From contig JAKSJQ010000023.1 in NCBI GenBank assembly GCA_024402115.1, positions 1-31,877 of the forward strand: a DNA stretch of 31,877 bases, read 5' to 3'. Shown piece by piece: positions 22,696-30,498 of this stretch. The notes beneath the pieces are model-generated. The model was not told where the DNA came from. It searched no databases and saw nothing but the letters and a program-made list of their open reading frames with translations. A program made the position numbers and the translations under genes. The stretch is from Bacteroidales bacterium (GTDB lineage Bacteria > Bacteroidota > Bacteroidia > Bacteroidales > UBA932). The first letter of the stretch is position 1. The number at the start of each line of letters is the position of its first letter.

Positions 22696-24996
22696 ATGGA
22701 GGGAAATCTTGTAATTGTGGAGTCTCCCGGCAAGGTAGGCACCATTCAGAAGTTCCTCGGAGAAGGCTTCGTCGTAAAGTCGAGCATCGGTCACATCCGC
22801 GATCTCCAGGACAACGAAATCAGCATAGACATCAATGACGGATTCAAGCCGAAGTACGTCATTCCAAGCGATAAGAAGAAGGTAGTTGCCGATCTTAAGA
22901 AAGCTGCAGAGTCTGCCCAGACAGTATGGCTCGCATCCGATGAGGACCGTGAGGGAGAGGCTATTTCATGGCACCTTTTCGAGACTCTCGGTCTCAAGAA
23001 GGACAACACCAAGCGAATCGTATTCCACGAGATCACCAAGTCTGCGATACTCAACGCCCTCGAGAATCCGAGGGAGATAGACATGAACCTCGTCAACGCA
23101 CAGCAGGCCCGCCGCGTGCTCGACAGGCTCGTGGGCTTCGAGCTTTCACCTGTGCTCTGGAGGAAGATCCAGCCGAAGCTCTCCGCCGGCCGCGTACAGT
23201 CGGTGGCTCTCCGTCTCATCGTGGACAGGGAGCGCGAGATACTCAACTTCGAGAGGGAGCAGTATTATAAGGTAGAAGCTACCTTCCATCCGGAAGGTAC
23301 CGCGGAAGGAGTGACCGTGAGCGCCACCCTCGACAAGAAGTTCGCGGACATCGAGACCGCCCGCCAGTTCCTCCAGGACTGCATAGGCGCAGAGTTCTCG
23401 ATCGCAAGCGTGGAGAAGAAGGAAGGCAACCGCTATCCGGCACCTGCTTTCACCACCTCCACCCTCCAGCAGGAGGCATCCCGCAAGCTCCACGTGTCGG
23501 TAGGCACCACCATGAGCGTGGCTCAGCGTCTCTACGAGGCCGGACTCATCACCTACATGCGTACCGACTCGACCAACCTTTCCGGACTTGCGATCAACAC
23601 AGCCAAGCAGTTCATCAGCGACAACTACGGCGAGGAGTATTCGAAGCCACGCCAGTACAAGACATCGACCAAGGGCGCACAGGAGGCACATGAGGCCATC
23701 CGCCCTACCTATATCGACAGGACCTCAATCGAGGGTACCCCACAGGAGAAGAAGCTCTACGACCTTATCTGGAAAAGGACAGTGGCATCACAGATGGTGG
23801 ACGCCAAGGTGCTCAAGACAGACATCAGGATCAGCTCTTCCGCAAGGTCTGAGAAGTTCGCTGTACAGGCAATGCAGGTACTCTTCGACGGCTTTCTCAA
23901 GCTCTACATGGAAAGCACCGACGACGAGCCTTCAGAGGATGAGGTAATCCTCCCTGAACTCGCTATCGGAGCGAAGATGGAGGAGAGAGGAATCAAGGCG
24001 GAGTGCAAGTTCACCGCACCTTCCCCTCGCTACTCTGAGGCCACCCTCGTGAAGAAGCTCGAGGAGCTCGAGATCGGCCGTCCATCCACCTATGCAACCA
24101 TCATCTCCACCCTCACCAAGGCTCGCGGATACGTGACCAAGGGAGACAAGGAGGGTAGCAAGATATCTGTCGAGAACCTCGCCCTGAAGAACGGCAAGAT
24201 CAGCACCAGCCACAAGCAGGAAAGCGTCGGCGCCGAGAAGGGAAGGCTCATCCCGCAGGAGATCGGAATGATAGTTACAGACTACCTCACCGAGCACTTC
24301 GGATCCGTCCTCGACTATGGTTTCACAGCCAACGTGGAGCAGGATTTCGATAAGATTGCAGCAGGAGAAATGGCCTGGAACTCAATTATTTCAGAGTTCT
24401 ATGCACCATTCCATCAGGACGTCGAGACCGTGCTCAACAACCGAGAGTACAACAGGGTCCAGAGGGAGATCGGAATCGACCCTTCGGACGGCCAGATGAT
24501 CATCGCGAAGTTCGGCCAGTTCGGTCCTTTCGTCCAGAAGGGAGAAGGCGACAACAGGGTTTTCGCGAGCCTCGCACCGGGTCAGCTCATCGAGAGCATC
24601 ACCCTCGAGGAGGCACTCAAGCTCTTCTCTCTCCCAAGGACGGTAGGCCAATACGAGGGCATCGACATCGTCTGCCTCAAGGGACGCTTCGGACCATACA
24701 TCAAGTACGGAGACAGGAACATCAGCCTGCCTAGGGGAAAGAACCCTGTGACCATCACTCTCGACGAGTGCGTGGCCCTCGTGTCCGAGAACCTCACCAA
24801 GCCGGCTCAGGATATCATACTCGAATTCCCTGGCGACATCAAGGTCCTCAACGGAGCTTATGGCCCATATATCAAGTGCAACGGTAAAAACTATAAGCTA
24901 CCTAAGGGCACCGAGGCCGCAACTCTCACTGAGGAAGAGTGTAAGACTATAATCAAGGAATCTGTTCCTACTGCAAGAAAAGGCCGCAGGAGATAG
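22696..24996 (+). CDS. topA: DNA topoisomerase I
   Basis: Type IA topoisomerase that relaxes negative supercoils. The frame is open 18 codons upstream, but that part covers the promoter; the ATG at 22696 gives MEGNLVIVESPGK, the standard N-terminus, and 766 residues. The Toprim domain has Glu9 and the acidic motif SDEDREGE (81-88). LSAGRVQSVALRLIVDRE (163-180) and the active-site Tyr287 in ITYMRTDSTNLS are intact. EEAHEAIRPT-type motif AQEAHEAIRPT and GRPSTYATIIS follow. Instead of zinc fingers the C-terminus carries about three topoisomerase C-terminal repeats, marked by FGQFGPFVQ, GRFGPYIKYG and GAYGPYIKCNG, and ends in a basic GRRR tail. This layout is usual for Bacteroidetes. It is divergent from mrcA. 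Confidence 0.97.
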   Translation: MEGNLVIVESPGKVGTIQKFLGEGFVVKSSIGHIRDLQDNEISIDINDGFKPKYVIPSDKKKVVADLKKAAESAQTVWLASDEDREGEAISWHLFETLGLKKDNTKRIVFHEITKSAILNALENPREIDMNLVNAQQARRVLDRLVGFELSPVLWRKIQPKLSAGRVQSVALRLIVDREREILNFEREQYYKVEATFHPEGTAEGVTVSATLDKKFADIETARQFLQDCIGAEFSIASVEKKEGNRYPAPAFTTSTLQQEASRKLHVSVGTTMSVAQRLYEAGLITYMRTDSTNLSGLAINTAKQFISDNYGEEYSKPRQYKTSTKGAQEAHEAIRPTYIDRTSIEGTPQEKKLYDLIWKRTVASQMVDAKVLKTDIRISSSARSEKFAVQAMQVLFDGFLKLYMESTDDEPSEDEVILPELAIGAKMEERGIKAECKFTAPSPRYSEATLVKKLEELEIGRPSTYATIISTLTKARGYVTKGDKEGSKISVENLALKNGKISTSHKQESVGAEKGRLIPQEIGMIVTDYLTEHFGSVLDYGFTANVEQDFDKIAAGEMAWNSIISEFYAPFHQDVETVLNNREYNRVQREIGIDPSDGQMIIAKFGQFGPFVQKGEGDNRVFASLAPGQLIESITLEEALKLFSLPRTVGQYEGIDIVCLKGRFGPYIKYGDRNISLPRGKNPVTITLDECVALVSENLTKPAQDIILEFPGDIKVLNGAYGPYIKCNGKNYKLPKGTEAATLTEEECKTIIKESVPTARKGRRR

Positions 24997-25055
24997 CAAT
25001 ATTTCCGAAATCCTTGCATTTTAGGATATTTATGTATAGATTCGCGTCCTACTAT

Positions 25056-25068
25056 TTACAAATTGTAA
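25056..25068. promoter_or_regulatory. 13-base palindrome upstream of the Lrp-type gene
   Basis: TTACAA, A, TTGTAA: perfect 6-base arms around one central base, 12 bases before the regulator's ATG. Lrp/AsnC proteins often control their own gene by binding short AT-rich palindromes, so this is a candidate operator. No exact TAnnTTTG box is seen between topA and this gene; the upstream 84 bases are AT-rich with a weak AAATCC/GGAT stem near 25005-25029. Confidence 0.4.
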
Positions 25069-25080
25069 GATAATTTAGAC

Positions 25081-25596
25081 ATGACATCCTATTCCCTTGA
25101 TCAGACCGACCAGAAAATCCTTGGCCTTTTAGTCAAGAATGCGCGTATGCCATTCCTCGAGATCGCTCGTGAGTGTGGCGTTTCTGGAGCAGCAATACAT
25201 CAGAGAGTCAAGAAGTTAGAGTCAAACGGCGTCATCACCGGCTCAAGGCTTCTCGTGAAACCTCAGGCGCTCGGTCTCAACGTGTGCGCATATGTAAGCG
25301 TAGCTCTTGCAGAAGCTAACAAGTACCCACAGGTCATCGACGCATTCAAGAAGATCCCGGAGATCGTCGAGTGCCACTTCGTGACCGGACGCTACGCCCT
25401 TCTCGTGAAGCTTTACTGCTTCAACCACGACCACCTGATGGAGATTCTCCTGAACACTATCCAGAAGATTCCATACGTGCAGTCGACAGAGACCCAGATC
25501 TCACTTGACCAGGCTATCGAGCGTCAGGTTTGGGTAAAGGGTTACCAGAGCACCAGCTTCCAGTCAAGCGTTCAGGACGATATTGCAGAAGACTAG
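25081..25596 (+). CDS. Lrp/AsnC family transcriptional regulator
   Basis: A 171-residue regulator. Residues about 5-62 form the winged helix-turn-helix, beginning YSLDQTDQKILGLLVKNAR with the recognition region CGVSGAAIHQRVKKLESNGV. A linker beta strand and the RAM (Lrp effector) domain follow at about 70-150, with VCAYVSVALAE, VECHFVTGRYALLVKLY and STETQISLDQAIER. Such proteins form dimers to octamers and sense amino acids or related small molecules; the ligand is not readable here. A short C-terminal tail (SSFQSSVQDD-like, acidic) overlaps antisense to the end of ispD by 33 bases. It could control many genes or only itself, given the palindrome just upstream. Confidence 0.93.
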   Translation: MTSYSLDQTDQKILGLLVKNARMPFLEIARECGVSGAAIHQRVKKLESNGVITGSRLLVKPQALGLNVCAYVSVALAEANKYPQVIDAFKKIPEIVECHFVTGRYALLVKLYCFNHDHLMEILLNTIQKIPYVQSTETQISLDQAIERQVWVKGYQSTSFQSSVQDDIAED

Positions 25597-26226
25597 ATCA
25601 TCAGGAGTGGTCACCTTGATGTTGTACCTCTCTCCTGGGACATAAGAAACAGCTTCACCGGCCGCCTCCACCACGGATGCATCGTCGGTGAAGCTTGTTT
25701 TATACGGCTGGAGATAGGCTGACTTGAGGACCTCCGAATGGAAGATCTGAGGGGTCTGGACTGAGAGCAGGTTGGACCTGTCGACATACTCTCCCGCGAG
25801 GGTCTTGATCGTGTCGACGACAGGCACTGAAGGAACCACCGCAGGCACGGTCCCGGCAGTCGTGAAGAGCTCTCGGATAAGCTTTGCGGACACCAGCGGA
25901 CGGACTCCGTCATGGATGGCTACGAGAGCGCCTTCCGGCACCTTCTCAAGGCCGTTCCTGACAGAGTGGAAACGGGTGATTCCGCCCTCGACGAGGGTCT
26001 GGCGGCAAGTGATATTGTGCTCGTAACAATACTTCTTCCAGACTTCGATATGATCCTTCGGAAGGACGGTGACGACATTTATGTCGGGGTAAGCCTCAAG
26101 GAACTTGAGGATGGTCACATGGAGTATCGCACGGCCTCCGATTTCGAGGAATTGCTTAGGGCATGAGGCGCCCATTCTGGTACCGCTTCCGCCGGCCATC
26201 ACGATGAGGTATTTTTTTCTTTCCAT
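25564..26226 (-). CDS. ispD: 2-C-methyl-D-erythritol 4-phosphate cytidylyltransferase
   Basis: Transfers CMP from CTP to MEP in the non-mevalonate isoprenoid pathway, which supplies undecaprenyl phosphate and quinones. The 220-residue protein has the CTP-binding loop AGGSGTRMGASCPKQF (11-26), VEGGITRFHSVRNGLE, the catalytic-site stretch VAIHDGVRPLVS, VPVVDTIK and a C-terminal FTDDASVVEAAGEAV. Length and motif order are normal. It stands alone on the minus strand, divergent from mreB with 72 bases between, and its TGA lies inside the 3' end of the convergent Lrp-type gene. A clean -7 box was not found; TAAATTCG near 26245 is one mismatch away. Confidence 0.97.
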   Translation of the reverse strand: MERKKYLIVMAGGSGTRMGASCPKQFLEIGGRAILHVTILKFLEAYPDINVVTVLPKDHIEVWKKYCYEHNITCRQTLVEGGITRFHSVRNGLEKVPEGALVAIHDGVRPLVSAKLIRELFTTAGTVPAVVPSVPVVDTIKTLAGEYVDRSNLLSVQTPQIFHSEVLKSAYLQPYKTSFTDDASVVEAAGEAVSYVPGERYNIKVTTPDDLVFCNIVLNA

Positions 26227-26264
26227 GTGCGATTTTATTTTAGGCGAATTTACCTTTTTTTTCG

Positions 26265-26272
26265 TAATTTTG
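26265..26272 (+). promoter_or_regulatory. -7 promoter box for the mreB operon
   Basis: TAATTTTG followed by G, an exact TAnnTTTG match, 26 bases before the mreB ATG at 26299. The position makes the longer in-frame start at 26227 unlikely. No TTTG is found at -33. Confidence 0.6.
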
Positions 26273-26298
26273 GCCGATTATCAAACGACTTACACAAA

Positions 26299-27321
26299 AT
26301 GGCATTTTCATTTTTGACACAAGAGCTCGCAATCGACCTCGGAACAGCGAATACGGTCATCTTCCAGAATGACCAGATCGTGCTTGACGAGCCGAGCATC
26401 GTTGCGCTCGATACAAGCTCAGGCAAATGTCTTGCACTGGGCCAGAGGGCTAAGATGATGCACGAGAGGACCAATCCGGGCATCAAGACCGTGCGCCCTC
26501 TCAAGGACGGCGTGATTGCCGACTTCAACGCTGCGGAGATGATGATCAGAGGCTTCATCAAGCAGGTGAACAGCAAGCACAAGTCCATCTTCAACCCGAA
26601 CCTCAAGATCGTCGTCGGCATCCCTTCAGGAAGTACTGAGGTGGAGATCCGTGCGGTCCGTGACTCGACTGAGCACGCCGGCGGCCGTGACGTATATCTC
26701 ATCTTCGAGCCTATGGCAGCAGCCCTCGGTATCGGCCTCGACGTGGAGGCACCTAAGGGCAACATGGTCGTAGACATCGGAGGTGGTACCACCGAGATCG
26801 CAGTCATCTCACTCGGAGGTATCGTCGTTCAGGACAGTATCCGTACCGCAGGTGATGCCCTCACCAAGGACATCCAGGAGTATCTCCGCCAGCAGCACAA
26901 CATCAAGGTCGGTGAAATCACCGCCGAGAAGATCAAGCTTGCCGTAGGCGCGGTTATCCCTGACCTCGACGTCGAGCCGGAGCCATACACCGTAAGGGGT
27001 CCTAACCTCATGACCGCCCATCCTGTGGAGGCGAAGATCAGCTACCAGGAGATCGCACACTGCCTCGACAAGACAGTCGTGAAGATCGAGAACGCTGTCA
27101 TCCACGCACTCGAGCAGACTCCTCCGGAGCTTTACGCCGACATCGTGGAGAACGGTATCTTCCTCTCCGGCGGCGGCGCACTCCTCCGCGGTCTTGACAA
27201 GAGGCTCACCGAGAAGGTAAACATTCCGTTCCACGTAGCCGAGGACCCGCTCAGGGCCGTTGCCCGCGGAACTTGTCTCGCACTTAAGAACACTGCCAAC
27301 TACTCATTCCTGATGAGATAG
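26299..27321 (+). CDS. mreB: Rod shape-determining protein MreB
   Basis: Bacterial actin that forms membrane-bound filaments and guides lateral wall synthesis. The ATG at 26299 gives 340 residues, the normal length, starting MAFSFLTQELAIDLGTANT. Landmarks in order are the phosphate-1 loop AIDLGTANTVIF, VRPLKDGVIADFNAAEMM, VVGIPSGSTEVE, VYLIFEPMAAALGIGLDV, phosphate-2 DIGGGTTEIAVISLGG and the adenosine motif LSGGGALLRGLD. The hydrophobic FSFL near the N-terminus fits membrane contact. The gene heads mreB-mreC-mreD-mrdA-rodA: mreC starts one base after its stop. The upstream in-frame codons cover the promoter and are not part of the protein. Confidence 0.98.
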   Translation: MAFSFLTQELAIDLGTANTVIFQNDQIVLDEPSIVALDTSSGKCLALGQRAKMMHERTNPGIKTVRPLKDGVIADFNAAEMMIRGFIKQVNSKHKSIFNPNLKIVVGIPSGSTEVEIRAVRDSTEHAGGRDVYLIFEPMAAALGIGLDVEAPKGNMVVDIGGGTTEIAVISLGGIVVQDSIRTAGDALTKDIQEYLRQQHNIKVGEITAEKIKLAVGAVIPDLDVEPEPYTVRGPNLMTAHPVEAKISYQEIAHCLDKTVVKIENAVIHALEQTPPELYADIVENGIFLSGGGALLRGLDKRLTEKVNIPFHVAEDPLRAVARGTCLALKNTANYSFLMR

Positions 27322-27322
27322 G

Positions 27323-28147
27323 ATGGCAAAGAAGAAAAACATAGGATCAATAATTTTCAGCGCGGCTATCTTCATCGTCTTGGAGATAGCTGCGTTGAAT
27401 ATGCTCTCACATAACGGAGAGCTCCAGAACAACTGGCTCGCGCGCAGCTCGCATGCGATCAACGCCGCCATCTGGGGCACCGGCGAACGCATCTCGCACT
27501 ACTTCTCGCTCAAGAGGGAGAACGAGGACCTCGCGCTGGAGAACTACCATCTCCTCCAGGAACTCAGGAAATACCAGGACCTCGAGGTCGAGATGGAGTA
27601 CGGCGACGTGGAGACAATCAGGAACTTCACCTACATCCACGCCAGCATCATCAAGCACAGCACCAACAAGCAGCACAACTACATGATTCTCGACAAGGGC
27701 GCTGACGACGGCATCAGGAACGGTTCCGGAGTCATCACCGCGAACGGAACCATCGGCGTCGTGCATGCCACCAGCAGGCACTACTCCTACGTCATGACCT
27801 TCAACAACAAGGACATGGTCATCAGTGCCCGCATCGGAGGCGAGGGTGCGGTGGGTCCTCTCACATGGGACGGAATCACCACCAGAGGTGCGATGCTCCG
27901 CGAGATTCCGCACAACACCCCATTCGAGGAGGGAGACACCGTCTACACCAGCGGCTTCTCTGCCCTCTTCCCTGCCGACCTTCCGCTCGGCACCGTGGGA
28001 TCGAACAGGATCGTGAACGGAGCCTCGTACGAGATCAAGGTCAGGCTTTTCGAGGACCTTGCGAACGTCCGTTATGTGACCGTCGTCATCAACAATGAGA
28101 TGGACGAGATAAGAGAACTTGAAGAGGAGGCCACGAATGAAGACTAA
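27323..28147 (+). CDS. mreC: Rod shape-determining protein MreC
   Basis: A 274-residue elongasome scaffold. One transmembrane helix (about 9-28, IIFSAAIFIVLEIAALNML) follows a basic KKK stub. A coiled coil at about 60-95 (LKRENEDLALENYHLLQELR) comes next. The periplasmic double beta-barrel domain covers about 100-260, with the stretches NYMILDKGADDGIRNGSGVI, GTIGVVHATSRHYSYVMT and GDTVYTSGFSALFPADLPLG. The C-terminus is acidic (EMDEIRELEEEATNED). It begins one base after mreB, and its last codons overlap the start of mreD by 11 bases, a sign of coupled translation. Length and layout are normal for the phylum. Confidence 0.96.
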   Translation: MAKKKNIGSIIFSAAIFIVLEIAALNMLSHNGELQNNWLARSSHAINAAIWGTGERISHYFSLKRENEDLALENYHLLQELRKYQDLEVEMEYGDVETIRNFTYIHASIIKHSTNKQHNYMILDKGADDGIRNGSGVITANGTIGVVHATSRHYSYVMTFNNKDMVISARIGGEGAVGPLTWDGITTRGAMLREIPHNTPFEEGDTVYTSGFSALFPADLPLGTVGSNRIVNGASYEIKVRLFEDLANVRYVTVVINNEMDEIRELEEEATNED

Positions 28148-28652
28148 CGTAAACTCCTGGGCACTCTATCTGCTCTTCATGGCCGTACAGCTCGTGATGA
28201 CGAACTATCTCCACCTGAGCCAGTTCGTCACTCTCTCCATACTTCCCGCACTTATCATGTGCCTGCCGCTGAGCTTTGCTCCGTGGCTCGCGATGGTATT
28301 CGCGTTCGTGACCGGACTCACCGTCGACTTCTTCGCCGAGGGTGTGATAGGCCTGAACACCGTGGCGCTTCTTCCGGTGGCCGCGCTCAGGAACCTGGTC
28401 ATCCAGCTCGTGATCGGCAGCGACGCCATCGAAAGGGGAATGGACTTCAACTTCAAGAAGAACGGCCCCGCCAAGGTGACGATGGTGACGTTCATTCCAT
28501 TGTTCGCATTCCTCTTCATCTACATTGCCGCCGACGGCGCCGGAATGAGACCGTTCTGGTTCAACTGTGCAAGGTTCGCAGCCTCGCTTGCAGTCGACCT
28601 CTTCCTCTGCCTGATGGTGGTCAAGACGCTCAACCCGGACGACAGGAGGTAG
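28137..28652 (+). CDS. mreD: Rod shape-determining protein MreD
   Basis: A 171-residue polytopic inner-membrane protein. I choose the ATG at 28137 over a TTG 18 bases upstream because GAGGAGG (28124-28130) sits at ribosome-binding distance before it. Hydrophobic helices are visible at about 9-27, 36-66, 73-86, 115-135 and 145-163. The motif GLTVDFFAEGVIGLNT, with an aspartate in the membrane segment, is typical of MreD. Position between mreC and the PBP2 gene supports the call, since the sequence family itself is poorly conserved. It overlaps mreC by 11 bases and ends three bases before mrdA. Confidence 0.93.
   Translation: MKTNVNSWALYLLFMAVQLVMTNYLHLSQFVTLSILPALIMCLPLSFAPWLAMVFAFVTGLTVDFFAEGVIGLNTVALLPVAALRNLVIQLVIGSDAIERGMDFNFKKNGPAKVTMVTFIPLFAFLFIYIAADGAGMRPFWFNCARFAASLAVDLFLCLMVVKTLNPDDRR
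28644..28649 (+). promoter_or_regulatory. Strong Shine-Dalgarno site before mrdA
   Basis: AGGAGG lies 6 bases before the mrdA ATG, overlapping the last codons of mreD. This is unusual in a phylum that mostly lacks such sites, although partly forced by the DDRR codons. Confidence 0.5.
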
Positions 28653-28655
28653 CAG

Positions 28656-30497
28656 ATGAAGATAGAACGTCAGACCCGCCTTGTCATCGGACTATGCGCA
28701 TTCGCGCTGATCCTGATCATCCGCCTGTTCTACATACAGCTCGTGGACAGGAGCTATCGTGACCTCTCCAAGGCCAACGCGATGGTCCATGTCCCCATCT
28801 ACCCTACCCGAGGCCTGATCAAGGACAGAAACGGCAAGATCCTCGTCGGAAACAAGGTCTGCTATGACATACTCGTGACCCCCATCGAGATCAAGCATCA
28901 GTTCGACACCGCGACCTTCTGCAACATCTTCGGAGTGTCGCGCGAGTTCATGAGAGACAAGTTCAAAGAGTACCGCCTCTACAGGAAGAGAATCGGATAC
29001 CAGTCACTCATCCTCATCAAGCAGGTCGAACCTGAGACATACATGAAGTTCGCAGAAGTCGCCATGAACTTCCCAGGCTTCCGCGGACAGGCACGAACCA
29101 TACGCCAGTACCCGTACAACGCCGGAGGCAACCTCCTCGGTTACGTGAGCGAGGTCGACAGGGACTACATCGACAAGCATCCTGGCGAGTACCGCTCAGG
29201 CGACTATGCCGGAAAGACCGGAATCGAAGCCGCCAGGGAAGCAGACCTTCGAGGCATCAAGGGCGACCAGATCTACCTGCGAAACAACAGGAACCAGATC
29301 GAGACGCGTTACATGGACGGAGAGATGGACGTCGAGGCTGTGCCTGGACACGACATCGTCACCACCATCGACGCCGAGCTCCAGAACTTCGGCCAACAGC
29401 TGATGGACGGAAAGGTCGGCTCGCTCGTGGCGATAGAGCCCAAGACGGGAGAGATCCTCACCCTCGTATCCAGCCCGGGTATCGACGTGGACCAGCTCGC
29501 TGACATTGGAAAGCACTACTCGGACATAGTCAAGAACCCATACAAGCCGATGTTCAACCGCGCCGTGCAGGCATCCTATCCTCCGGGATCGGTGTTCAAG
29601 CTCGTCAACGGACTCATCGGACTCCAGGAGGGCGTGCTCACGCCAGAGACCATGTACCCATGCTCGATGGGCTACCACTACGGCAGCAAGAACAAGCTCG
29701 GCTGCCACGCCCACAAGTCGCCTATCAACATGGAGGAATCCATCATGATGTCCTGCAACGCATACTACTGCTATGTGCTCAGGAGCATCATCGAGAACAA
29801 GAAATACGACTCCATCGAGGAGGCCTTCAACAAGTGGAACGAATACGTCCACAGCTTCGGATTCGGAGAGAAGCTCGGCAGCGACTTCCCTTCCGAGCTC
29901 GGAGGAAACATCCCGACGGCCGAGCTCTACAACCGCAGGTACGGACGCAACCACTGGAGGGCAAACACCATCATCTCCCTCTCCATCGGACAGGGTGAGA
30001 TCGGATGTACCCCTCTCCACCTCGCGAACCTCTGCGCAACCATAGCGAACCGCGGATATTACTACATCCCTCACATCATCAAGAGCTCCGAAGGCATCGA
30101 AATCGACGAGAAGTACACGGAGAAGCACTACACGATGGTGGACACCACCAACTTCAAGAAGGTGATCAAGGGAATGTGGCGTGCCGTGAACAGCGGTGCA
30201 GGCGCAGGAGGAACTGCATGGGTTGCACACATCCCGGGCATCGACGTATGCGGAAAGACCGGTACGGCGCAGGTGCCTCGCGGAAGGGACAATTCGGTGT
30301 TCATCTGCTTCGCCCCTATGGACGATCCGAAGATCGCCGTCGCAGCGTACGTGGAGCACGGTGGATTCGGTGCGACCTACGCGGCGCCTATCGCGTCACT
30401 GCTGGTGGAGAAGTACCTCACGGGAGAGATAGCGCCGGGAGCGAGGGCTGACCTTGCGCACAGGATGACGACAAGCAAGCTGATAGGAACCAGATAG
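28656..30497 (+). CDS. mrdA: Penicillin-binding protein 2, elongation transpeptidase
   Basis: A class B PBP that cross-links peptidoglycan made by RodA. The 613-residue protein has a transmembrane helix (about 9-30), then the pedestal domain with VPIYPTRGLIKDRNGK (about 46-61) and AGKTGIEAAREADLRGIKG (about 185-203). The transpeptidase motifs are Ser312 with Lys315 in YPPGSVFKLVNG, SCN at 366-368 and KTG at 534-536 in CGKTGTAQ. A cysteine-containing stretch around 336-367 (Cys336, Cys350, Cys367) could hold a metal or disulfide, but this is speculative. It follows mreD by three bases and precedes rodA by one, the standard pairing of PBP2 with its SEDS partner. Confidence 0.97.
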   Translation: MKIERQTRLVIGLCAFALILIIRLFYIQLVDRSYRDLSKANAMVHVPIYPTRGLIKDRNGKILVGNKVCYDILVTPIEIKHQFDTATFCNIFGVSREFMRDKFKEYRLYRKRIGYQSLILIKQVEPETYMKFAEVAMNFPGFRGQARTIRQYPYNAGGNLLGYVSEVDRDYIDKHPGEYRSGDYAGKTGIEAAREADLRGIKGDQIYLRNNRNQIETRYMDGEMDVEAVPGHDIVTTIDAELQNFGQQLMDGKVGSLVAIEPKTGEILTLVSSPGIDVDQLADIGKHYSDIVKNPYKPMFNRAVQASYPPGSVFKLVNGLIGLQEGVLTPETMYPCSMGYHYGSKNKLGCHAHKSPINMEESIMMSCNAYYCYVLRSIIENKKYDSIEEAFNKWNEYVHSFGFGEKLGSDFPSELGGNIPTAELYNRRYGRNHWRANTIISLSIGQGEIGCTPLHLANLCATIANRGYYYIPHIIKSSEGIEIDEKYTEKHYTMVDTTNFKKVIKGMWRAVNSGAGAGGTAWVAHIPGIDVCGKTGTAQVPRGRDNSVFICFAPMDDPKIAVAAYVEHGGFGATYAAPIASLLVEKYLTGEIAPGARADLAHRMTTSKLIGTR

Positions 30498-30498
30498 T

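Noticed and set aside
25005..25029. Possible terminator after topA
   Set aside because: The stem AAATCC/GGAT(A)TT is short, AT-rich and bulged with no clear T-tract, so it is too weak to call.
26227..26298. Longer start for mreB
   Set aside because: It includes the -7 box TAATTTTG, and MreB proteins begin at the MAFSFLTQE position.
29661..29760. Metal site in the cysteine-containing loop of PBP2
   Set aside because: The cysteines are spread out and one lies in the SxN motif, so there is not enough pattern to claim metal binding.
29196..30359. Long open frame of 387 codons antisense to mrdA
   Set aside because: It lies wholly opposite a gene with all PBP2 motifs. Its His/Val/Leu/Asp-rich composition is what the GC-rich codon bias yields on the opposite strand, and no domain is visible.
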